Shown here in pieces: positions 17,399 to 25,928 of a stretch of DNA of 64,000 nucleotides (within the stretch, counting starts at the first letter, position 1; the number at the start of each line of letters is the position of its first letter). The notes under the pieces are model-generated. The model saw nothing but the letters and a program-made list of their open reading frames with translations. It was not told where the DNA came from and did no database searches. The position numbers and the translations under genes are program-made. Origin of the DNA: Chlamydiales bacterium (lineage in GTDB: Bacteria; Chlamydiota; Chlamydiia; Chlamydiales; JACKPQ01); contig JACKPP010000002.1 in the NCBI GenBank assembly GCA_024233455.1, positions 186,001 through 250,000 of the forward strand, given 5' to 3'.

Positions 17399-18835
17399 TC
17401 ATCTGTTTGTTTTATTTGTTTTAACTTTGCGCTCTTGGTTATCAAGCCACTCCGCTGCATTTCGATGGCCTTTCTTTAAGGCTAACTCTCTAGCTGTTAT
17501 TTCTTGTCCTCTTGGCGATATCGTTTTCAAAAAAAGCAGCAAGGAATTGCGCTGAACTAGCCACTCCATGGCCTTAATATTTCCCGTTCCGGCAGCAGAG
17601 TGCAACGGTGTCCAGGCATTTTTTTCAAACTCCATGAGCAGTGATGGATTCTGCTGAACTAGCCACTGCATCGCCTCTACATGCCCCTGTGCTGCAGCAG
17701 CATCCAAAGGTGTTAGACCGTTATGCATAAAGGCCTGAAGCAGCGAGGAATCTTCTTGGACTAGCAACTGCATTGCCTTAAGGTGCCCTTTCAAAGCAGC
17801 AATATGAAGAGGGGTTGCCCCATTATTCAAAAATTTTCTAAGCAGCGAGGAGTCTTGCTTAACTAGCCACTTCATCGCGGCAATATGCATCCCATCTACT
17901 GCAGAACATAGCGGAGTCCAGCCATTTTCTCTAAAAACCTTAAGCAGCGATGGATCCCGCTGAGCTAGCCACTGCATCGCCTTCACATGTCCCTGTGCTG
18001 CAGCAGCATCCAAAGGTGTTACACCGTTATGTGTAAAGGCCTCAAGCAACGAGGAATCCAGTTCAACCAACAATTCCATCACCTCAACGCGTCCTTGTAA
18101 AGCTGCAATATGCAAAAGCGTCGCTCCATCCTTTATGGTCTCATTGAGCTGGGAGGGATTTTGGATAACCAGCCACCGCATGACATCGGTATATCCACCT
18201 TTCATAGCAGCGAACATAAGCGCTCTGCTGTCATTTACTAATGCTTTCAGCAAAGAAGGATTTTGTCGAACTAGCCACTTCATTGCCTCAACACACCCCC
18301 CTTGAGCAGCAGCGTGCAAAGGTGTCAGGCCATCGTTCGTAAACGCATTGAGTAGCGAGGAATCTTGCTGAGCTAGCCAATCCATAGCCTTAATACAGCC
18401 ACCCTGAGCAGCAGAGTGTAGAGGTGTCCAACCATTTTTGTTAAATGCTTTGAGCAGAGAAGGATCTTGCTGAACTAGTAATTGCATTGCCTCAATATGC
18501 CCACCTAAAGCAGCGCTGTGAAGAGGTGTCCTACCATCGTTCATAAATGCTTTGAGTAACAAGCAGTCCTGCGTGACTAACCGTTGAATCACGTCAACAT
18601 CTCCTTTCAAGGCAGCAATATGAAAAGCTATAGACCTTTTATTCCCAAGTGTTTTGAGCAGGGAGGTAGACTGTTCAGCTAGCAACTGTATCTGCTTCAC
18701 TTTTTCCAAAATAATTTTAGGCTCTGTGTACAGACTACTTTGAGCCGGCATTTCTTTAGATTTGTCTGGCTCTACTTTGTTCGTAATGGCCTCTTGATGC
18801 ACATGCCTGTAAGTCACAAAATTTGTTGCAGTCAT
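17399..18835 (-). CDS. Ankyrin-repeat protein, about twelve repeats
   Basis: The product has 478 residues. The first 13 residues (MTATNFVTYRHVH) are nearly the same as those of the downstream U-box protein. A short linker follows, and from about residue 62 to the end there are about twelve ankyrin repeats of 34 residues (consensus NGxTPLHxAAxxGHxxAMxWLVxQxPSLL). There is no other domain and no signal peptide. Ankyrin arrays bind proteins, and in intracellular bacteria they are often secreted effectors; secretion here is inferred. It is the first gene of a pair with the U-box gene. Several repeats are close to identical at DNA level, a sign of repeat gain and loss. Confidence 0.92.
   Translation of the reverse strand: MTATNFVTYRHVHQEAITNKVEPDKSKEMPAQSSLYTEPKIILEKVKQIQLLAEQSTSLLKTLGNKRSIAFHIAALKGDVDVIQRLVTQDCLLLKAFMNDGRTPLHSAALGGHIEAMQLLVQQDPSLLKAFNKNGWTPLHSAAQGGCIKAMDWLAQQDSSLLNAFTNDGLTPLHAAAQGGCVEAMKWLVRQNPSLLKALVNDSRALMFAAMKGGYTDVMRWLVIQNPSQLNETIKDGATLLHIAALQGRVEVMELLVELDSSLLEAFTHNGVTPLDAAAAQGHVKAMQWLAQRDPSLLKVFRENGWTPLCSAVDGMHIAAMKWLVKQDSSLLRKFLNNGATPLHIAALKGHLKAMQLLVQEDSSLLQAFMHNGLTPLDAAAAQGHVEAMQWLVQQNPSLLMEFEKNAWTPLHSAAGTGNIKAMEWLVQRNSLLLFLKTISPRGQEITARELALKKGHRNAAEWLDNQERKVKTNKTNR
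17440..18650 (-). repeat. Tandem 102-bp ankyrin-coding repeats
   Basis: The gene body is a head-to-tail array of about twelve units of 34 codons. The units around 17660-17755 and 17960-18055 are especially alike (about nine bases in ten by eye). This suggests recent duplication or gene conversion within the array. Confidence 0.7.
18787..18835 (-). repeat. Copy 2 of the shared 5' leader of the two ankyrin genes
   Basis: This is the first 49 nt of the ankyrin gene, matching 17341-17389 except for three bases. Beyond it the two proteins differ completely until their ankyrin parts, so the leader was copied or retained as a unit. Confidence 0.8.
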
Positions 18836-19405
18836 TTTGACCTCTTCATCTGCTTTTTTCTTCCCTATTTAATATGGCTATGGAAAATGTTTTGTATTTT
18901 TGATGAAGACATTAGGGCCTATATCAAACTATTAAGTCAAGTTTTTAATCGCTAACATCAGGACCAAACCACAATGCTTACTGACAAATCCGTAAAATTT
19001 ATTATATTGACGTTTAAATACTTACAGAAGGGTCCTTGGTAGCAACAGTCACCCCAATTCGTGGAAATAATTTGATCTATATTGACATGCAACCAGAAGA
19101 TAACCCCGCAGGGCAAAAAGCACTAAGCTCAAATTTTTTTTACTCTTTAAAAAATAAGTTTAAAAGGGGGCTATGATGCTTTGCTAATCAGGATGGCTCC
19201 TCCCCAACTTGTTGCGCCTTAAGTACAGGCCTTATCTATGCTTAAACTCATTACCGCTGAAATATCCGAGCCGCCTTCTTGATAAAGTCTTAATTTTTAA
19301 CTTCACTTGCGAATATTAAAATTTAAAATATTCCTTTTGGAAAAATGATAAATTGTGTATACTTGCGAATTGAAATGTATTGCCATAACTAAAATCGGAG
19401 AAAAT
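18836..19405. other. 570-bp divergent intergenic region
   Basis: It lies between the starts of the ankyrin gene (minus) and a small gene (plus) and must hold both promoters. On the plus strand a frame with a TTG at 19036 and a TGA at 19174-19176 could encode 46 residues beginning MVATVTPIRGNNLIYID. It has no ribosome-binding site and may be a gene remnant or chance. TTTGGA (19336-19341), a 16-nt spacer and TATACT (19358-19363) could serve the 19406 gene. I see no terminator, tRNA or repeat. Confidence 0.4.
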
Positions 19406-19564
19406 ATGTCAATTCTGAAAAGAAAAACCAAACTAAAGACGCAAACGGTAAAAATTCAGCCGGCCAAAAAACGCGTTGAAAAAAAGGCACCGATGCCCGA
19501 AAACACTTGGGTAAAGGTACAAACAGCCGAAGGCTGGAGACGTGAAAACAAGCCTTGCGCGTAA
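19406..19564 (+). CDS. Small basic protein, 52 residues
   Basis: The start is the ATG at 19406, preceded by GGAG seven bases upstream. An in-frame GTG at 19355 has no ribosome-binding site. The first 30 residues are rich in Lys, Arg, Thr and Pro (MSILKRKTKLKTQTV...), and the tail TWVKVQTAEGWRRENKPC is more ordered. The charge suggests nucleic-acid or ribosome binding, but no family is recognised. It lies 28 nt upstream of fabI on the same strand and is probably co-transcribed with it. Confidence 0.65.
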   Translation: MSILKRKTKLKTQTVKIQPAKKRVEKKAPMPENTWVKVQTAEGWRRENKPCA

Positions 19565-19592
19565 ATAAGGCCATCATTTAAGGTTTCCATTT

Positions 19593-20477
19593 ATGAAAGA
19601 TCTCAAAGGAAAAAAGGCGTTTGTTGCAGGCGTTGGGGATGACCAAGGTTATGGCTGGGCCATCGCCAAGACACTGGCAGATGCAGGTTGTGAAGTTATC
19701 TTAGGCGTCTGGACCCCTATCGTCAAAATCTTCAAACACTCATGGGACCATGGAAAATTTGACGCCTCGCGCCAGCTCTCCGATGGCAGCCTCTGGCAAT
19801 TTGCCAAAATCTACGCTATGGATGCAGTCTTTGATAGTCCCAGCGATGTTCCCGAAGACATCCGTGAAAACAAACGTTATAAAGAGTCAAGCGCCTACAC
19901 GATTTCTGAGGTGGCTTCAGCTGTGGAAAAAGACTTTGGAAAAATCGATTTCCTTGTCCACTCACTGGCTAACGGCCCCGAAGTTAAAAAACCCCTTCTT
20001 GAAACCTCTCGCCAGGGCTACCTAGCGGCTATCAGCTCTTCTGCTTATTCATTTGTAAGCATGGTGCAGCATTTCGGACCTCTTATGCATGAAGATGGTG
20101 CTACGGTTAGCCTAACTTATCTAGCTTCAGAAAAAGCTGTTCCTGGATACGGTGGCGGTATGAGTTCGGCCAAGGCTGCCCTTGAAAGTGATACTCGTAT
20201 GCTTGCCTGGGAAGCTGGCCGTAAATATGGAATCCGCGTCAATACTATTTCTGCTGGAGCTTTAGCTAGCAGAGCAGCCAAAGCCATTGGGTTCATCGAG
20301 AAGATGATTGAATACAGTAAGGCTAATGCGCCGCTGACTCGTGATTTAGAAGCGCAAGACATCGGTGAAGCCGCCTTCTATCTGCTAACTGCCAAAGCCG
20401 TTACTGGAGCCACCCTCTACGTGGACAATGGAATGCATGCTATGGGCGTTGCTGCCTCCCACCCAACACTACAGTAG
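19593..20477 (+). CDS. fabI: Enoyl-[acyl-carrier-protein] reductase (NADH), plant-type FabI
   Basis: Catalyses the last reduction of each fatty-acid elongation cycle. The 294 residues form a short-chain dehydrogenase fold: an N-terminal nucleotide site (FVAGVGDDQGYGWAIAKTLA), HSLANGPEV, and the catalytic Tyr186 and Lys194 in PGYGGGMSSAKA. The extra residue between Tyr and Lys, the insertion around residues 45-105 and the ASRAAKAIGFI loop resemble the plastid enzyme more than E. coli FabI (262 residues). This relationship between chlamydial and plant FabI is known. It follows a small basic gene. Confidence 0.95.
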   Translation: MKDLKGKKAFVAGVGDDQGYGWAIAKTLADAGCEVILGVWTPIVKIFKHSWDHGKFDASRQLSDGSLWQFAKIYAMDAVFDSPSDVPEDIRENKRYKESSAYTISEVASAVEKDFGKIDFLVHSLANGPEVKKPLLETSRQGYLAAISSSAYSFVSMVQHFGPLMHEDGATVSLTYLASEKAVPGYGGGMSSAKAALESDTRMLAWEAGRKYGIRVNTISAGALASRAAKAIGFIEKMIEYSKANAPLTRDLEAQDIGEAAFYLLTAKAVTGATLYVDNGMHAMGVAASHPTLQ

Positions 20478-20605
20478 ACTTGCCCAACTTATTTAAGTTA
20501 AGCTACTAACCTAGAAGATTTCCCAAATTTTGAGTTTATTTGTTTATAAATCTATTTTTGATATAAGATATAATTATAAAAGATTTTTTTATTAGTAGGT
20601 AAATC

Positions 20606-21148
20606 ATGCCGAGTAAAAGCGTTGATATTGAGAAGATGGCACATCTAATGTCCTCGATTCTCAATCAAGAAGGGTTGCTAGATAGCGATATGCTTTGCGG
20701 CCTACATTCGGTGATAGACGAAATTGTCCTAGAAGCTATCGAAAATGGCATCGTCAATCCCGACATGATCGATCCTATGTTAAGCGATCTGTATGACGCC
20801 TATGAGGTCTATAAGATTAGGCCTACACAGTTAAAGCTAGAGGGTTTTGAAAAAGCGTTGCGATCAGTTGGTAAAAGTATCGGCGCTGTACCATTTAAGT
20901 GGACTGCCAGCGCTCTTAGTAAATCGCTCAAAACAGCAGATCAATGGCTTATAGATCAACCAAGATACGCTGAGGGTATTTACTCAGCAGTGACTTTCAT
21001 TGCGCAAAAAGGCGGATTTAATAAAAACATCTCCAAAATTGCCGAGTCATTGATGCTAGAAGTAGAAGAGCTAGAAGCTGGTAAGGTCACTCAGGATCGC
21101 TTGATTCAGCACTCGAATCAGCTCGCTGAATTATTACACGCAGCTTGA
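20606..21148 (+). CDS. Unknown helical protein of 180 residues
   Basis: The protein is mostly helical and acidic to neutral, with no signal peptide and no long hydrophobic segment. Residues 1-70 contain the pattern MAHLMSSILNQEGLLDSDML and then an Asp/Glu/Ile-rich helix. A more basic middle (about residues 75-110) is followed by two further helices. No family is recognised. A TATAAT at 20569-20574 could be its -10 element, although I find no good -35 at the right distance. Its 3' end overlaps the end of the convergent gene at 21087 by 62 nt, which is long but leaves both frames intact. Confidence 0.65.
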   Translation: MPSKSVDIEKMAHLMSSILNQEGLLDSDMLCGLHSVIDEIVLEAIENGIVNPDMIDPMLSDLYDAYEVYKIRPTQLKLEGFEKALRSVGKSIGAVPFKWTASALSKSLKTADQWLIDQPRYAEGIYSAVTFIAQKGGFNKNISKIAESLMLEVEELEAGKVTQDRLIQHSNQLAELLHAA

Positions 21149-22223
21149 GATTGGGACTTCTCTTCACAGTGCGTAGTCCGATTTGCCAATCATAGGCCAT
21201 ATCCTTTCGAATTTGAGACGGCCGGTTGCCTCGGCTGATGTGGCCATAAAAATGTCCCTGTCCTTCAAGCAAAAGAAACGTTAGAGTAAAAGGCCCTACT
21301 TTCAGAGGACATCCTAGCTGAAAAGTTGTAGCTGGCCAGGGAATCCCATCGTGAGGGTAAAAAAACTCTATCTCGGTATAGCGCTCATCTTTATCCGGAA
21401 GCTTTTCGGGATAAGTAAAGTCCATTTCAAGTGCATTTCGGCAAACGACGTGGTGCTGACTATTTTGGCACGCCAGGCCGTCCCAGCGCATCAGGTGAAA
21501 ATCCTTTTGAAAAGGCTGGGGAGTATACGTAGAGAGGTAATCTAGTGAAGAGTTATTATGTAGAGTTAAGTCGATAGGCCGGGTCAGAGCTTTTTTAAGG
21601 ATAAGTGGGTGATTTTGCAAGTCTTGGCCCATAAAAAGGTCTAGTAGTGTTGGAGCTGGCAGCTTACCATCTTGCAATTCGGAAAGACCGATAAAGGTTT
21701 TTGAAGGCCCATGCCATCTTTTTGCCAAATGATCCAATGGCAAATCTTGATTAGACATCGACCGGGCAATTAAAAGATTCGACCAGGCAGTAGCAGTCTT
21801 TGCCTCCAAAAACTCAATAGGCTCACCAAGGGCTGCTTGAAGTAGAATTTTGTGATGGTTTTCAGCATGAGGAATACTTTGGCAGAAAACTTGCAAGCGT
21901 TGAATTGCTTGAGTCAAAGTCGGAGGCAAAATGGTCTGAAACTCTTTTTTGATGTGCACAAATGGTGCAAGTAAATCGAATGCGACTGCCCAATTATAAC
22001 AGCTGGGATATTCATGTAAATATTGAGGGAAATTTCCAGATGACGTCTGGAAGGCCAATAATTTCTCCAGCAAAAATTTGGCCTCATAGAGCTTATCAGC
22101 TTGTTTTGTGCGCAAAAGTTCAAGAATATGGCAGGCGTTTTCCACAACGGGAATGGTATCGTGAACCCCATCTTTAGAGTGATAATTATAGTGAATAAAT
22201 CCGGTTTGTTGTGACTTTAGCAT
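21087..22223 (-). CDS. Unknown protein with a helical N-half and beta-rich C-half
   Basis: The product has 378 residues. The first ~200 residues are helical with aromatic and histidine clusters (FQTSSGNFPQYLHEYPSCYNWAVAFDLLAP). The rest is strand-rich with many Tyr, Trp and Pro. This two-part build resembles polysaccharide lyases with an alpha-toroid followed by a beta-sandwich, but I see no certain catalytic motif, so this is only a hint. It sits downstream of the HAD gene with a 7-nt overlap, and the trio (this gene, HAD, divergent FliO-like) resembles CT101-CT103 next to fabI in Chlamydia, as I recall it. No signal peptide. Confidence 0.72.
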   Translation of the reverse strand: MLKSQQTGFIHYNYHSKDGVHDTIPVVENACHILELLRTKQADKLYEAKFLLEKLLAFQTSSGNFPQYLHEYPSCYNWAVAFDLLAPFVHIKKEFQTILPPTLTQAIQRLQVFCQSIPHAENHHKILLQAALGEPIEFLEAKTATAWSNLLIARSMSNQDLPLDHLAKRWHGPSKTFIGLSELQDGKLPAPTLLDLFMGQDLQNHPLILKKALTRPIDLTLHNNSSLDYLSTYTPQPFQKDFHLMRWDGLACQNSQHHVVCRNALEMDFTYPEKLPDKDERYTEIEFFYPHDGIPWPATTFQLGCPLKVGPFTLTFLLLEGQGHFYGHISRGNRPSQIRKDMAYDWQIGLRTVKRSPNLKLRVIIQRADSSAESSDPE

Positions 22224-23047
22224 TTTGAAATAGCGGTTTTTAAAGCAGGAATAATCCCCAGCTCAGTAGAAGGTTTGGCAATGATATCCGCGTAATTTAA
22301 CACCTCCTTTGGAGCTGTTTCCATGACGATGGCAACATCTGCTTCTTTAAACATAGGAACATCATTTACATCATCTCCAGCTGCAATAACTGGGCCTTGA
22401 ACCTCTAGATAGGATTGAATACGTCTTAATGCGCGCCCTTTGGTGGCGTCTGCGTGCGTTACCAAAATAAGGTGGTAATAGCCATCACTAATAGGATCAC
22501 TAATCAGGGCTGTGGTAACGCCGGTCAACTTCTCTTCTATCTTTTTCAAGTCATCGTAAAAACCCACGCATTTGATGAGTGGGAAGGATTTTTGCTCTAG
22601 AGAAAAATCAGGGCAATCTTGCCATGGGGCATCTGACAAACTCGCTAATTTTTCAAGATAGCTAGTCATGGACGCCGGATACTTTTTAGAACGGTAATAG
22701 CAAAAATCACCTGACTCATACCCGCTATAAATTAAAAAATCTGATGGTAAGTTTTGGTAAAGGTGATCGAGTTTTTCAACGATATCTATTCCAAAATAAG
22801 CCCTAGTAGCCAGTTTCTTGTGGGGCATTTCCAAAATATCAGCCCCATTTTGAACCGCTAAATAGTAAGGAAAATTGATGTCTTGTATCGCTCTTTGGGC
22901 AAAGGAGAGCATCCTTCCGGTCAAAAGCACTACGCACCACCCATCATCGTAAAGCGCATGAAGATACGTTATAACCTCTAAGGGGATGAGATGCTGGCTG
23001 CCAGTCAGTGTACCATCGATATCAAGTGCAATTAATCCACGTTTCAT
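22217..23047 (-). CDS. HAD-superfamily phosphatase, Cof/IIB type
   Basis: A 276-residue hydrolase. The nucleophile motif is DIDGT with Asp9 and Asp11 near the N-terminus. Motif II is VLLTGR, and motifs III/IV lie in KGRALRRI and GDDVNDVPMF. A cap domain of about 100 residues (about 80-185) sits between, as in sugar-phosphate and phosphoglycolate-type Cof phosphatases. The substrate cannot be read from sequence. The start codon lies only 3 nt from that of the divergent FliO-like gene, so its promoter must overlap the neighbour's coding region. It overlaps the downstream gene by 7 nt. Confidence 0.88.
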   Translation of the reverse strand: MKRGLIALDIDGTLTGSQHLIPLEVITYLHALYDDGWCVVLLTGRMLSFAQRAIQDINFPYYLAVQNGADILEMPHKKLATRAYFGIDIVEKLDHLYQNLPSDFLIYSGYESGDFCYYRSKKYPASMTSYLEKLASLSDAPWQDCPDFSLEQKSFPLIKCVGFYDDLKKIEEKLTGVTTALISDPISDGYYHLILVTHADATKGRALRRIQSYLEVQGPVIAAGDDVNDVPMFKEADVAIVMETAPKEVLNYADIIAKPSTELGIIPALKTAISKC

Positions 23048-23050
23048 GCT

Positions 23051-23512
23051 ATGAAGAATAACATGAAGCTTAAAAAGTTTATAGCTCTTATTGCCATTTG
23101 CTCAAGTATGTATGGTGAGCAAGTTTTTGAAGAGGTGGTCAATGCACCTCCTCCTACCGAATTACCAGCTCCCCATGAAATGCCAACCGAATCCCCTCTG
23201 CCAGCTCCTCATGACTCTCTCAGCCGAGCTCTCACTAAAATGCTGCTCACACTTTTAGCCCTAGTCGTCTTATTTGGGATCTCTTACTATCTGCTAAAAC
23301 GCGTTGGACGTTCAAGACAAAAAGGCATGAACAACATGAAGGCGATCAAAATCCGCGAAAGACGCCCTATCAGCCCAAAAACAACGCTCTATCTAATAGA
23401 GCTTGCAGGCAAGGAAATTTTACTATCAGAATCCCAACTCGAAGTGCGGCATCTATCTACCTACGAATGGCCAGATGAAGAACCAGTTCAGCCCATCACC
23501 ACACGCGATTGA
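23051..23512 (+). CDS. FliO-like membrane protein
   Basis: The 153 residues comprise a signal-like N-terminus (about 1-22), a Pro-rich periplasmic stretch (about 29-56) and one membrane helix (about 61-84: MLLTLLALVVLFGISYYLL). The cytoplasmic domain carries the FliO pattern KAIKIRERRPISPKTTLYLIE followed by GKEILLSES. FliO assists assembly of the flagellar-type export gate; chlamydiae keep several flagellar-type export genes beside their T3SS. An ATG at 23063 is an alternative start. Neither has a strong ribosome-binding site. The 3' end overlaps the convergent gene by 17 nt. Confidence 0.72.
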   Translation: MKNNMKLKKFIALIAICSSMYGEQVFEEVVNAPPPTELPAPHEMPTESPLPAPHDSLSRALTKMLLTLLALVVLFGISYYLLKRVGRSRQKGMNNMKAIKIRERRPISPKTTLYLIELAGKEILLSESQLEVRHLSTYEWPDEEPVQPITTRD

Positions 23513-24554
23513 TTTTAACCCTAATCTGCCTCCAAGTCTCTTCAAGCGTCATCTTATCTTTGATTGTAATGAATGGAATTGCAAGGTCCTTCAACGCAAT
23601 TTTCTGCTCTTGACTTAAGTAAATTGGTTTGTCTCCATCAGAAAATGGACTGTAATTATACCCATCTACTTCTTCAAAATGGAAACCTTTATCTGAAATA
23701 TACGTTAATTTAAGAGGTTGAAACCCCGGACTTGACACAGTGAATTTTGCAAGGGTTTCGATTGCACGGTCAGTATGTATTTTATCACAACCAGAAAGAT
23801 TGCGTCCCCAATGCTCCGTGCGATAGCGCTTGCCAGCAATTAAAAGTGTTCCCTTATCATCTGGCTTCAGATCAATGCTAAAGGGGGCAGTTACATTTTC
23901 TCCTGTTGAACTTTTTATTACGTATTTATTTTCATCAAATCTTGCAAGATGTTCTGGTTTGTATTTACGCCCACCTCCCCGCATCTGACAGACGTGTCCC
24001 CGAGGCTGTATGGCACCCGTTAAATAATAGACGAATTTATCTTTTTCCTCAGGCCGACGTAAACTTTGGGTGTAATGAACTCCTCGGTTAGCAGCAAATT
24101 CCAGCTGAGACAATTTAACCATAAAATACGTGACATATGGAAACATAACCATGCCAACCGCGCAAAATGTCATGCTGATGGAATAGAGACAGGCCCGTCC
24201 AACAATTTCCACTCTTACTAAGATCTTTAGCTCACCTGTCAGAATAACGTCAGCGCATTCGGCACCTAAAATAACAGCTGGACGCAAAATAGAACCTGGA
24301 ATGTAGACCAATCCGCGTAACACTATACCAAGCGGGCAAACGAAGTTACGCAGATAACCTGTCTTAGGATCTAAATAGGTTCGATACACCTGGGTATCGG
24401 TTGCTTCTGGACTGGTTTTATACTTATTTCCTGAATCATCATATACCACCACATATCGCACTTGCAAGGAGCCTTTCTCTGCCTTATAATCTTTGTCCCA
24501 AGGTTGATCATATCCATGCGTACCAAGACTCGTAATCGATTTTAGGCAGTCCAT
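23496..24554 (-). CDS. Unknown protein with two central hydrophobic segments (Inc-like layout)
   Basis: The product has 352 residues. A polar N-terminus of about 70 residues precedes a hydrophobic region (about residues 70-108, GIVLRGLVYIPGSILRP...), a short polar gap and a second long hydrophobic segment (about 120-150, SISMTFCAVGMVMFPYVTYF). About 200 polar residues, rich in Tyr, Lys and Gly, follow. Paired hydrophobic segments are the layout of chlamydial inclusion-membrane proteins, which are otherwise not alike in sequence. The segments here are less sharply defined than in classical Inc proteins. There is no signal peptide and the function is unknown. Confidence 0.65.
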   Translation of the reverse strand: MDCLKSITSLGTHGYDQPWDKDYKAEKGSLQVRYVVVYDDSGNKYKTSPEATDTQVYRTYLDPKTGYLRNFVCPLGIVLRGLVYIPGSILRPAVILGAECADVILTGELKILVRVEIVGRACLYSISMTFCAVGMVMFPYVTYFMVKLSQLEFAANRGVHYTQSLRRPEEKDKFVYYLTGAIQPRGHVCQMRGGGRKYKPEHLARFDENKYVIKSSTGENVTAPFSIDLKPDDKGTLLIAGKRYRTEHWGRNLSGCDKIHTDRAIETLAKFTVSSPGFQPLKLTYISDKGFHFEEVDGYNYSPFSDGDKPIYLSQEQKIALKDLAIPFITIKDKMTLEETWRQIRVKINRVW

Positions 24555-24613
24555 TTTTCACTCCATTTAATATACTTAAGGCTAATAGAATCGAAATTAT
24601 AGCGCGTAATTCA

Positions 24614-25825
24614 TTAGTGGCAAGTTAAAAAATGTAGCATAGCATCTCGTGTATACTCTAAATGCTCATCAGTATGGGCAAGACTAACAAATGCAGACTC
24701 ATATGGCGATTGGGGCATATAGATACCTTGGTCCAACATCGCTTGAAAATATGCATTGAATGCTTCTTGGGGAATAAAGCAAGTGAACATCGCCCCCATC
24801 TGATTGGTTGGGACAACTTCTTTTAGAGCATCGGTGATGATACGCGTTTTACGCTCTAAAGTTACAAACGCTTCCGGCAAATACTCCAATACGGCGATGC
24901 CGGCGGCCAAAGCTAGAGGGTTGCCAGCAAGCGTGCCTCCTTGATAGACCTCTCCTAGAGGCGTCAGCTGGTCCATGATGGCCGCTTTTCCGCCGACTGC
25001 AGCGCATGGCAGCCCACCGCCAATGACTTTACCAAGGCAAATCAGATCTGGGGTAATACCAAAGTGACCTGTTGCGCCATGCAAGCCAACGCGAAAACCC
25101 GACATGACTTCATCGAAAATCAAAACTGCACCATGCTTGCTTGTCAGTTCCCGTAAAAGCTGCAAAAATTCAAGCTTACCGGGAATGCAGCCCATGTTTC
25201 CGGCCACAGGTTCAATAATGACAACACCCACCTCATCTCCGTGCCTTTCAAAAAATGCTTCCAGAGCTGCACAGTCATTATAAGGCAAGGATACCGTGGT
25301 CTGCACTCCTGTGCCTTTGGATGCTGCTTCCTGATGCGTCATAGAAGACCCAGCCTTAACCAGCAGAGCATCAAAATGGCCGTGATAATTGCCGTCAAAT
25401 TTGACAAGTAGATTTTTTCCAGAATATGCCCGGCCCAAACGAATTGCGGTCATAGTGGACTCGGTCCCAGAAGAAACCATGCGCACTTTTTCTATCTGCG
25501 GCATATATTGGCATATCAATTCGGCATGTCTTAGTTCCAGAGCGTTAGAATTGACAAAGCTCATCCCCTTCTGCATTTGGTCTAGCACAGCTTGCACCAC
25601 GCGCGGGTGGTTATGACCGAGAATAATGGCTCCCCAACAACAAACATAATCAATATAACGCTGGCCATCGGTATCGATTAGCGTATCTCCTTCTACCCGC
25701 TCTACTGATAATGGTGGAACGCCCACACCCTTAAATGCTCTGGCTGTCGAGTGAACACCCCCAGGGATAAGATTGCAAAGCGATTCAAAAAGTTTTTTAC
25801 TGTTTGTTCTTTCTAATGTCGTCAT
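24614..25825 (-). CDS. hemL: Glutamate-1-semialdehyde 2,1-aminomutase
   Basis: A PLP enzyme that converts glutamate-1-semialdehyde to 5-aminolevulinate, the heme precursor. In 403 residues it shows IPGGVHSTARAFKGVG at the N-terminus, VSSGTEST for phosphate binding, HGHFDALLVKAGS, the FDEVMSGFR motif and the PLP lysine at Lys266 in CLGKVIGGGLP. GGTLAGNPLALAAG follows. It is about 20 residues shorter than most HemL proteins, mostly at the C-terminus, with all catalytic parts intact. It is transcribed away from the T3SS-like operon, and a 103-nt gap holds both promoters. Confidence 0.95.
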   Translation of the reverse strand: MTTLERTNSKKLFESLCNLIPGGVHSTARAFKGVGVPPLSVERVEGDTLIDTDGQRYIDYVCCWGAIILGHNHPRVVQAVLDQMQKGMSFVNSNALELRHAELICQYMPQIEKVRMVSSGTESTMTAIRLGRAYSGKNLLVKFDGNYHGHFDALLVKAGSSMTHQEAASKGTGVQTTVSLPYNDCAALEAFFERHGDEVGVVIIEPVAGNMGCIPGKLEFLQLLRELTSKHGAVLIFDEVMSGFRVGLHGATGHFGITPDLICLGKVIGGGLPCAAVGGKAAIMDQLTPLGEVYQGGTLAGNPLALAAGIAVLEYLPEAFVTLERKTRIITDALKEVVPTNQMGAMFTCFIPQEAFNAYFQAMLDQGIYMPQSPYESAFVSLAHTDEHLEYTRDAMLHFLTCH

Positions 25826-25928
25826 AACAACTCCTTTTGGACCTTATTAAAATACTGGATAAAAAAAATCCACTTGTATTTATATCCCTTCATGGATAGA
25901 GTGGATGCAGGGAACCAGGAGAGTTATT

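Noticed and set aside
19160..19200. Short match (GCTATGATGCTT) with 50270-50290, as if a repeated element
   Set aside because: Only about a dozen bases agree and the flanks differ; chance or a weak common signal explains it.
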